Shown in pieces: positions 1 to 5,077 of a stretch of DNA of 5,077 nt. Under the pieces are notes generated by a model. The model saw only the letters and a program-made list of their open reading frames with translations. It had not been told where the DNA came from and searched no databases. Numbering within the stretch: the first letter of the stretch is position 1; every line of letters starts with the position of its first letter. Position numbers and translations under genes: made by a program. Origin of the DNA: an uncultured Eubacteriales bacterium (GTDB lineage Bacteria > Bacillota > Clostridia > Lachnospirales > Anaerotignaceae); NCBI GenBank assembly GCA_934552695.1, contig CAKTER010000121.1, forward strand, positions 1 through 5,077, in the 5' to 3' direction.

Positions 1-1
1 C

Positions 2-2668
2 TGTAAGGCCCTGCGGGAGCAGGTAAAGGACTGCGTGAAGGAGCTGCGGGAGCAGCTGTATTTTAAGCCCCCGGCGGAAATGAAGGCGGAGTTTGCGGCG
101 CTCTATCCCCTGTTTGCGGCGCTGGAGCAGCTGGTGAACCGGTTTGAGACGGCCTTCCGGGCGGCCAAAAAGGAGCGGTATACCGAGGACTTTCACGATT
201 TGGAGCACGACGCCCTGCGGGTTTTGCTGGCGCCGGAAAGCACGGAAAAGCGGCCGGTGCCCTCGGTGACGGCCCGGGAGCTGCGGGAGCGGTTCGACGA
301 GGTGCTGTGCGACGAGTATCAGGACAGTAATCTGGTGCAGGAGTTTTTGCTGCGGGCCCTGTCCCGGGGGGACAACCGGTTTATGGTGGGGGACGTGAAG
401 CAGAGCATTTACCGGTTCCGGCTGGCCCGGCCCGAGCTGTTTTTGGAAAAGTACCAAAACTTTGACGGCCGGGTGGGCCAACGGATTGATTTGAGCCAGA
501 ACTTCCGCAGCCGGGCCAACGTGCTGGCCTGCGCCAACCTGATTTTTTCCCGTACCATGGACGAATCCCTGGGCGAGGTGGCCTACGATGAAGCGGCGGC
601 CCTGCATCCCGGGGCGGCGTTCCCGGACTTGGCCGAGCCCGGGCAGGAGGCCATGGAGGTGCTGGTCATCGACGGCGGCACGGCGGTGGAGGAGGACTCG
701 CCCCTGGCCGAGCTTTCGGCGGCAGAGACGGAAGCGGCGGCGGTGGCCGGGCGGCTGCGGGAGATGCTGAACCCGGAGCATCCGTTTTTGGTGTACGACC
801 GAAAGCGGGAAGCCCTGCGGCCGGTGCAGTGCGCCGACATGGTGGTGCTGTTGCGCTCCCCCGGTACCTGGGGCGGGGTGATGGCCCAAACCCTGAACGC
901 CTTCGGCATTCCCGCCTTTGCCGACGGGCAGGGGGCCTTTTACGATACCACCGAGATTTTGACGATGACGGCGCTGCTGAAAATCCTGGACAACCCCCGG
1001 CAGGACATTCCCCTGCTGACGGTGCTGCACTCGCCCATTTTCGGGCTTTCCAGCGCCCGGCTGTTGGAAATGAAGACCCGGGGGGAGGCCGAGGGCTTTT
1101 ACGATTGCTTGCTGGCACTGGCCGGGGAAGAGGATGTGGCGGCGTTTTTGGCCCGGCTAGAGGGCTGGCGGCAGGCGGCCGACCGGCTGACGGTGGAAGA
1201 GCTGCTGAAAAAGCTGTACCGGGAGACCCGGTATTTCGACTATGTGGGGGCCACCCCCGGCGGCTTTTTGCGGCAGGCCAACCTGCGGCTGCTACAGGAA
1301 ATGGCGGCCCAGGCAGCGGCTGCGGGGGTACAAAGCCTGTTTGCCTTTTTGCGCTATTGGGAACGGCTGGCGGAAAAAAATCCCCAGGCCGGTGGGGCGG
1401 CGGCGCTCCCGGCGGGCAGCCAAGTGGTGCGGATTTTAAGTATCCATCGCTCTAAGGGGCTGGAATTCCCGGTGGTAGTGGTGGCCGGGCTGGGCAAAAA
1501 AATGAACCGGCGGGATACGCAGGCCCCGCTGCTGCTACACCCCGAGGCGGGGCTGGCGGCGGACGTGACCGATGTGGAGCTGCGGCTGCGGACCCGGGGC
1601 ATTTCCAAGGCGCTGTTGGCCCGGCAATTGGCCCGGGAGGCCCTGTCCGAGGAGCTGCGGGTCCTGTATGTGGCCCTGACCCGGGCCCGGGAGAAGCTGA
1701 TTTTGACCGGCAGCGTCCGGTATTTGAACAGTGCCCAAAAGCGGTGGGCCCTGCAAGGCGAAGGGCGGCTGCTGCCCCGACGGTTGCGGGCCACGGCAGG
1801 CTGCTATTTCGACTGGGTCATTCCGGCGTTGGAGCAGGGGGACGGGAAGGCCCGGTATGCGGTGCGGTATGTGGGCCGGGACGAGGTGCCGCACCCGCAG
1901 GAACGTCCGCAGGACGGATTGACGGCGCCCCGGTGGCCGGCGGACCTAGCAGCCGACCATAGCGGCCGGCGCCGGGAGATTTTTGACCGGCTGGCCTTTG
2001 TGTATCCTTACCAAAAGGAGGCGGCGCTGCCCGGGAGCCTGTCGGTTTCCGAGATTAAACGGTTACAATGGGCCGGCGGCGGAGAGGAAAGCGAGCCCCT
2101 GTTTGCCGGTAGCGACTGGGCAGAACCGGCCTTTGCCCGGGAGGAGGGGGCGGCGGCCCTCAGCGGGGCCCAGCGGGGCACGGCGGTGCATACCCTGCTG
2201 GAAACCTTAGATTTGAGCCGGGTGTATACCCCGGAAACGCTGGAGGCGGCCATTGCAGAGCGGGTGCAGGCCGGGGGCCTGACGGCGGGGCAGGCCCAAA
2301 CCCTGCCCCGGGAAAAGCTGCTGTCCTTTTTGGGGTCGGAGCTGGCCGGACGAATGCGCCGATCCCCCCGATTGCTGCGGGAGCAGCCCTTTACCTTGCT
2401 GCTTCGGCCCGAAGAGGTGTATGGCCGGGACTATGCCGGGGTAGCCGGAGAAATCCTGCTCCGGGGCATTATCGACTGTTGTTTTGAAGAGGATGGCCGG
2501 TTGGTTTTGGTGGATTATAAAACCGACCGGAGCCGCCCGGAGGAGATTGCCCGGCGGTATGCGGTGCAAATGGACTTGTACCAAAAGGCGCTGGAGGCCA
2601 TTACCGGGGAACCAGTGGCGGAGCGCTGGCTGTATTTGTTCCATTGGGACCGGCCGCTGCAGGTGTAA
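2..2668 (+). CDS. addA: ATP-dependent helicase/nuclease subunit A (AddA), C-terminal 888 codons, 5' end outside window
   Basis: AddA is the UvrD-like helicase and RecB-type nuclease subunit of the cytoplasmic AddAB complex, which resects double-strand breaks and loads recombinase for repair. The frame is open to the left edge, so the GTG at 35 is internal and the gene is cut by the window; Bacillus AddA has about 1,230 residues, so roughly 300 N-terminal residues with the Walker A motif are missing. Numbering visible codons from 2, I see motif II DEYQD (104-108, Walker B), motif III GDVKQ (130-134), motif IV QNFRSR (166-171), motif V SIHRSKGLEFP (480-490) and motif VI LYVALTRA (555-562). The C-terminal nuclease core shows GIID (822-825), VDYKTD (837-842) and QMDLY (856-860), with the metal-binding Asp, Asp and Lys all present, so both activities look intact. 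AddA rather than RecB or PcrA is indicated by the DEYQD...GDVKQSIYRFR spacing and by the nuclease directly following the helicase. It is probably the last gene of an addBA unit, since a terminator follows 22 bp after its stop. Confidence 0.95.
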   Translation, partial: CKALREQVKDCVKELREQLYFKPPAEMKAEFAALYPLFAALEQLVNRFETAFRAAKKERYTEDFHDLEHDALRVLLAPESTEKRPVPSVTARELRERFDEVLCDEYQDSNLVQEFLLRALSRGDNRFMVGDVKQSIYRFRLARPELFLEKYQNFDGRVGQRIDLSQNFRSRANVLACANLIFSRTMDESLGEVAYDEAAALHPGAAFPDLAEPGQEAMEVLVIDGGTAVEEDSPLAELSAAETEAAAVAGRLREMLNPEHPFLVYDRKREALRPVQCADMVVLLRSPGTWGGVMAQTLNAFGIPAFADGQGAFYDTTEILTMTALLKILDNPRQDIPLLTVLHSPIFGLSSARLLEMKTRGEAEGFYDCLLALAGEEDVAAFLARLEGWRQAADRLTVEELLKKLYRETRYFDYVGATPGGFLRQANLRLLQEMAAQAAAAGVQSLFAFLRYWERLAEKNPQAGGAAALPAGSQVVRILSIHRSKGLEFPVVVVAGLGKKMNRRDTQAPLLLHPEAGLAADVTDVELRLRTRGISKALLARQLAREALSEELRVLYVALTRAREKLILTGSVRYLNSAQKRWALQGEGRLLPRRLRATAGCYFDWVIPALEQGDGKARYAVRYVGRDEVPHPQERPQDGLTAPRWPADLAADHSGRRREIFDRLAFVYPYQKEAALPGSLSVSEIKRLQWAGGGEESEPLFAGSDWAEPAFAREEGAAALSGAQRGTAVHTLLETLDLSRVYTPETLEAAIAERVQAGGLTAGQAQTLPREKLLSFLGSELAGRMRRSPRLLREQPFTLLLRPEEVYGRDYAGVAGEILLRGIIDCCFEEDGRLVLVDYKTDRSRPEEIARRYAVQMDLYQKALEAITGEPVAERWLYLFHWDRPLQV

Positions 2669-2690
2669 CCGGCATAAAAAGAGAAGCATA

Positions 2691-2718
2691 AAAAAGTCCG
2701 CCGGGGCGGACTTTTTTT
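2691..2718 (+). terminator. Rho-independent terminator after addA
   Basis: The arms GTCCGCC (2696-2702) and GGCGGAC (2705-2711) are perfectly complementary. The innermost C-G pair probably opens to give a four-base loop. The right arm runs straight into seven T residues (2712-2718). Five A residues before the left arm (2691-2695) can pair with part of the T run, so the structure could also stop transcription arriving on the minus strand. It begins 22 bp after the addA stop and separates addA from the two-component operon. Confidence 0.93.
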
Positions 2719-2738
2719 GTGCCTGGAATCGGCAGGGT

Positions 2739-2767
2739 TTGCAAAGGGGGGCGGGGTTTGTTATACT
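2739..2767 (+). promoter_or_regulatory. Candidate sigma-A promoter P1 upstream of the response regulator
   Basis: TTGCAA (2739-2744, four of six matches to TTGACA) and TATACT (2762-2767, five of six to TATAAT) are separated by 17 bp, the ideal spacing for housekeeping sigma. The spacer contains a G-rich run (2746-2756). The predicted start, near 2774, falls inside the direct repeat at 2770-2791, so a protein bound there could block this promoter. This is pattern matching only. Confidence 0.5.
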
Positions 2768-2769
2768 GA

Positions 2770-2791
2770 TTTAAGAAAGTTTTAAAGAAAC
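2770..2791 (+). repeat. Imperfect 11-bp tandem direct repeat, candidate OmpR-family operator
   Basis: TTTAAGAAAGT (2770-2780) is immediately followed by TTTAAAGAAAC (2781-2791), with seven of eleven positions identical and TTTAA shared exactly. OmpR/PhoB-type regulators bind as head-to-tail dimers to tandem half-sites about 10-11 bp apart, so both period and location fit autoregulation by the gene that follows. The repeat lies downstream of the P1 -10 and just upstream of where the P2 -35 should be. The sequence shows the repeat; that it is an operator is inferred, and an AT-rich stretch alone could give some of this similarity. Confidence 0.45.
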
Positions 2792-2816
2792 CCTGTGCTA
2801 TTTTGTAAGGTACGTC

Positions 2817-2825
2817 TGCTATAAT
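2817..2825 (+). promoter_or_regulatory. Extended -10 promoter P2 for the two-component operon
   Basis: TGCTATAAT combines an extended -10 TG (2817-2818) with a consensus TATAAT (2820-2825). The expected -35 at 17 bp spacing (2797-2802, GCTATT) does not resemble TTGACA; TTGTAA at 2803-2808 is too close. The promoter therefore relies on the extended -10, an activator, or both. The predicted start near 2832 leaves a leader of about 58 nt. Confidence 0.7.
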
Positions 2826-2840
2826 CGGACAAGAAACAAC

Positions 2841-2874
2841 GGGAAGCGACTTCCCTTGGGGGCCAAGCGGGGAA
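2841..2874 (+). other. 5' leader with two adjacent hairpins that can compete with a third pairing
   Basis: GGGAAG (2841-2846) pairs perfectly with CTTCCC (2850-2855) around a CGA loop. CTTGG (2855-2859) pairs with CCAAG (2863-2867) around GGG, sharing C2855 with the first stem. TTCC (2851-2854) can instead pair with GGAA (2871-2874), extending the second hairpin towards the ribosome binding site and breaking the first. No T run follows, so it is not a terminator, and I recognise no known riboswitch. Confidence 0.4.
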
Positions 2875-2875
2875 A

Positions 2876-2882
2876 AGGGGGA
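2876..2882 (+). promoter_or_regulatory. Ribosome binding site of the response regulator
   Basis: AGGGGGA (2876-2882) resembles AGGAGG with one mismatch and ends seven bases before the ATG at 2890. No other start codon in this frame competes nearby, so it supports the chosen start. Confidence 0.65.
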
Positions 2883-2889
2883 TTTTGGC

Positions 2890-3606
2890 ATGGAAAACCA
2901 CAAATGTACGGTATTGGTTTGCGATGATGACGTGGACATCGTCAACGCCATCGAAATTTATTTAAGCCAGGAAGGCTACAACGTACTCAAGGCCTACGAT
3001 GGGGAGGAAGCCCTGAAAGCCCTTTCCGAAAACGAGGTACACCTGATTTTGCTGGATGTGATGATGCCCCGGCTGGACGGGCTGGGAGCCACCTTAAAAA
3101 TCCGGGAAAACTCCAACGTGCCCATCATCATCCTTTCGGCCAAGGGCGAGGACACCGACAAGATTTTGGGTCTGAACTTTGGGGCCGACGACTACATTAC
3201 CAAGCCCTTTAACCCGTTGGAGCTGCTGGCCCGGGTGAAAAGCCAAATGCGGCGTTATACCAGCCTGGGGAGCATTGCCGAGCAAAGCAACATCATCCGC
3301 ATTGGTGCGCTGGAGCTGGATAAGGACGCCAAGGAGGTCCGGGTGGACGGCGAGGTGGCCCGGCTGACGGTGACGGAGTTTGGCATTTTGCAGCTTTTGA
3401 TGGAAAACGCCGGCAAGGTGCTTTCCATTGACCAGATTTATGAAAATGTATGGCATGAGCCGTCGTTTGCACCCGAAAACACGGTTTCGGTACACATCCG
3501 GCGGATTCGGGAAAAAATCGAGATTAATCCCAAGGAGCCCAAATACTTAAAGGTGGTGTGGGGTATTGGATACAAAATCGAAAAAATCGAGCCTGTACAG
3601 CACTAA
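2890..3606 (+). CDS. OmpR/PhoB-family two-component response regulator
   Basis: This 238-residue cytoplasmic protein is a complete DNA-binding response regulator of usual length. The receiver domain (about 7-120) shows the acidic pair D12/D13, the phospho-accepting D56 in LLDVMMPRLDG, the switch residue S83, Y102 and the invariant K105 in ITKPF, so it should be phosphorylated normally. A short linker (about 121-134) leads to a winged-helix domain (about 135-232), with the probable recognition helix at 197-211 (NTVSVHIRRIREKIE) and the wing at 222-229 (VVWGIGYK). It is expected to accept phosphate from the kinase encoded immediately downstream, with which it overlaps by 41 bp, and to bind tandem repeats near target promoters, possibly including its own at 2770-2791. 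Family assignment is firm. The stimulus and regulon cannot be read from sequence, so I give no symbol; it could belong to the PhoP, KdpE or VanR-like branches. Confidence 0.95.
   Translation: MENHKCTVLVCDDDVDIVNAIEIYLSQEGYNVLKAYDGEEALKALSENEVHLILLDVMMPRLDGLGATLKIRENSNVPIIILSAKGEDTDKILGLNFGADDYITKPFNPLELLARVKSQMRRYTSLGSIAEQSNIIRIGALELDKDAKEVRVDGEVARLTVTEFGILQLLMENAGKVLSIDQIYENVWHEPSFAPENTVSVHIRRIREKIEINPKEPKYLKVVWGIGYKIEKIEPVQH
3549..3556 (+). promoter_or_regulatory. Ribosome binding site deciding the TTG start of the histidine kinase
   Basis: AAAGGTGG lies inside the end of the response regulator gene, nine bases before the TTG at 3566. The core AGGTGG matches AGGAGG at five of six positions. 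The kinase frame has a stop at 3548-3550 just upstream, and its first in-frame ATG (3740) falls after the first membrane helix, so this site and the TTG are the best-supported start. Confidence 0.7.
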
Positions 3607-5077
3607 GCTGAAGGTCTTTGCCCTCATCCTCATCATTGTGTGCAGCCTGGGTGTGTTTTTTTGCGGGCAAAAGCTGGTGGGGCTGAACGACGAGCAAACG
3701 GTGTGGAGCAGCTTTTCCGACAGCTATTTCGACACCCCGATGTTCCGCCGCCAATACAACCAGCTGGCCCGGGACGCCGTCAATGTATATTTGGTGTATC
3801 AAAACGAGGACCATATCCGGGAGGGCGGGGCGCTGCCGGAGGAAAAGCTGCTGCGGGACTTTGCAACGGCCTACAACATTGACGCCAGTGCCGTGGTCAA
3901 GTCGAAAAACAGCCAAAGCGGCGAGGTGCAATACGAGATTGACCCGGCCCAGCTGACGGATGTGGGCGAGTACAAGGACGCACAGAATACGCTGGACACC
4001 TATTTCCCGGCCTTTTACAAGCGGGCCATTCAGGAGCAGCTGGAGGACTATCGGCAGTCGGTGAAAAACCTGAACGCCTTTGTGAACTTTAGCTTTTGTT
4101 TGGTCAACGAGGAAACCGGGGCCTATTACGGCAACAAGACGGTACTGGAGCGCATCCGTACCCAGGCGGTGTCTTCTACGGCCTTTGGCGAGTATTGCAG
4201 CGGTCTGTCGTTGCAAAGCAACAACGACTATTATACCTACGACGCCACCGGCTCCTCCTACGAATACTATTATTACAACAACTACCAGCCATCCATTTAT
4301 CAAATTTTGCGGGAGACCGGGTTTACCCTGTATTGCGGGGTTATCCAGCCCCTAAAGCCCGGGGACAACTTTTACACCCAAAAGCAGGTGTTTGACACCC
4401 GGCAGGCCTCGGTGCCCCTGTTTTTTGGGCTTATCATTGGCTTTGCGGCGCTGGCGCTGGTGCTGACCGTGGGCATGATGGTCACGGCAGGCCGGTCGGA
4501 GCCCGGCGGCCCGGTACGCCTGTGGGGCAGCGACTATATTTTTAACGATTTGCACTTAATTTTGATTTTGCTGATGATGCTGGTTTCGGCGGGCTTGGCG
4601 AACCTGATTTTGGAGGGCCGTCCCTACGAGGGGGACTGGGCTACCCTGTGGACGGTGCTGCTGGGGGTGCTGTTTGTCCTGAATGCCCTGGTGGTGGAGG
4701 ACTACTTTTTGTCCATTGCCCGGCAGGTAAAGGCCCGGCGGTTTTGGCGGAACACCATGCTGGGGGCCATGATCCGGGGGTTTGCCAGCCTGTTTGGCGA
4801 CCGGACGTTCCGGGGCTGGACGGTGTTTTTGCTGTTGGGATACGGGTTTGTCAACTTTTTGCTAACGACTATGCTTTGTAGCACCGGCGCCGGTTTTTTT
4901 GCGCTGTCCCTGCTGATTTTTAATGTGGTAGCGGTGATTTTATATGTGCGTTCCTGCTGGTCGCTGAGCAAAATTATGCAAAGCGCCCGGAACATTGCCG
5001 AGGGGAAGCTGGAGCAAACGTTGGATATTGACGAGATTTCCGCCAGCTACCAGCCCCTGGCCCGGAACGTGGTGGGC
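3566..5077 (+). CDS. Membrane sensor histidine kinase, N-terminal 504 codons, 3' end outside window
   Basis: This is the probable partner of the preceding response regulator. It would sense an external signal and phosphorylate the regulator, but its HisKA and ATPase domains lie beyond the right edge, so kinase identity rests on gene order, the HAMP-like end and overall form. The frame has no stop from 3551 to 5077. From the TTG start the N-terminus reads MDTKSKKSSLYSTKLK, then helix TM1 (about 17-34) and an extracellular region (35-282) containing three Cys (178, 211, 257) and a Tyr/Asn-rich patch (219-245). Then come TM2 (283-307), TM3 (330-349), TM4 (359-377), TM5 (418-437) and TM6 (442-461), with basic residues in the 378-416 loop that fit a cytoplasmic side. 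Residues 462-504 (including IAEGKL at 477-482) look like the start of a HAMP linker. The sensor fold is unknown; the stretch around 174-195 (FCLVNEETGAYYGN) faintly recalls PAS/Cache-like sensors. Its overlap with the regulator gene suggests translational coupling. Confidence 0.85.
   Translation, partial: MDTKSKKSSLYSTKLKVFALILIIVCSLGVFFCGQKLVGLNDEQTVWSSFSDSYFDTPMFRRQYNQLARDAVNVYLVYQNEDHIREGGALPEEKLLRDFATAYNIDASAVVKSKNSQSGEVQYEIDPAQLTDVGEYKDAQNTLDTYFPAFYKRAIQEQLEDYRQSVKNLNAFVNFSFCLVNEETGAYYGNKTVLERIRTQAVSSTAFGEYCSGLSLQSNNDYYTYDATGSSYEYYYYNNYQPSIYQILRETGFTLYCGVIQPLKPGDNFYTQKQVFDTRQASVPLFFGLIIGFAALALVLTVGMMVTAGRSEPGGPVRLWGSDYIFNDLHLILILLMMLVSAGLANLILEGRPYEGDWATLWTVLLGVLFVLNALVVEDYFLSIARQVKARRFWRNTMLGAMIRGFASLFGDRTFRGWTVFLLLGYGFVNFLLTTMLCSTGAGFFALSLLIFNVVAVILYVRSCWSLSKIMQSARNIAEGKLEQTLDIDEISASYQPLARNVVG

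Noticed and set aside
35..37. GTG as the start of a complete gene
   Set aside because: The frame continues open to the left edge, and a start here would lack the Walker A region, which AddA needs; it is an internal Val codon.
11..55. CTGCGGGAGCAG occurring at 11-22 and 44-55 (again at 2375-2386)
   Set aside because: It encodes Leu-Arg-Glu-Gln with the preferred codons of this genome; the recurrence fits codon bias and a helical segment rather than a DNA repeat.
666..1118. Overlapping long open frames on both strands inside addA (including 829-1455 + and 1354-1794 -)
   Set aside because: GC-rich coding DNA has few stops in other frames. These translations are Arg/Pro/Gly/Ala-rich with no recognisable domain, while the addA frame carries all the helicase motifs.
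2735..2756. G-rich run that might form a G-quadruplex in the P1 spacer
   Set aside because: Only three separate G tracts of three or more are present close together, so a stable three-tetrad structure is not supported.
2669..2889. Small gene, tRNA or other RNA gene in the intergenic region
   Set aside because: I found no start codon with a ribosome binding site opening a convincing frame apart from the regulator, and no cloverleaf-like or known riboswitch pattern; the terminator, promoter and leader elements account for it.
3524..4303. Long minus-strand open frame (259 codons) with a very hydrophobic start rich in Val and Ile
   Set aside because: It is the complement of the response regulator end and the kinase ectodomain; the Val/Ile run is the reverse reading of the Tyr/Asp/Asn codons. 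The plus-strand frame has domains, a ribosome binding site and membrane helices; the minus frame has none.
4883..4900. Palindrome ACCGGCGCCGGT followed by seven T, resembling a terminator
   Set aside because: It lies inside the open kinase frame between TM5 and TM6 and encodes Ser-Thr-Gly-Ala-Gly-Phe-Phe. With a realistic loop only about four pairs remain, too weak to stop transcription with confidence.

Overview
The window looks like ordinary chromosome from a GC-rich low-copy Firmicute, most likely a gut-type clostridium (Oscillospirales or a relative). The clues are an AddA-type recombination helicase-nuclease (the Firmicute counterpart of RecBCD), Bacillus/Clostridium-style promoters and Shine-Dalgarno sites, a TTG start, and clostridial-looking two-component proteins. 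Codon use favours CGG, CTG, GCC and TTT in all three genes, so nothing suggests recent transfer of one gene. This placement is inference; no rRNA or other lineage marker is present.

Layout: all three genes lie on the + strand. Positions 2-2668 hold the C-terminal ~888 codons of addA, whose N-terminus lies left of the window. A compact intrinsic terminator (2691-2718) closes that transcription unit. The region 2719-2889 is a regulatory interval: a candidate promoter (TTGCAA, 17 bp, TATACT), an imperfect 11-bp tandem repeat that could be an OmpR-family operator, a second candidate promoter with an extended -10 (TGCTATAAT) but no good -35, and a 5' leader able to form two small hairpins, followed by a ribosome binding site. 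Positions 2890-3606 encode a complete OmpR/PhoB-family response regulator. Overlapping its end by 41 bp, and starting at a TTG codon with its own Shine-Dalgarno site, is a sensor histidine kinase gene (3566 to the right edge). All of its 504 visible codons are open: one N-terminal membrane helix, a ~250-residue extracellular region, five more membrane helices and the beginning of a HAMP-like segment. The catalytic HisKA/HATPase part lies beyond the window.

How it works together: AddA acts with AddB (not in view) in double-strand-break repair and is unrelated to the downstream pair. The kinase and regulator form a translationally coupled two-component operon that may be autoregulated through the direct repeat. 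I found no mobile element, CRISPR array, RNA gene or clearly novel system. The parts most worth a second look are the promoter/operator/leader block and the unusual kinase sensor architecture.
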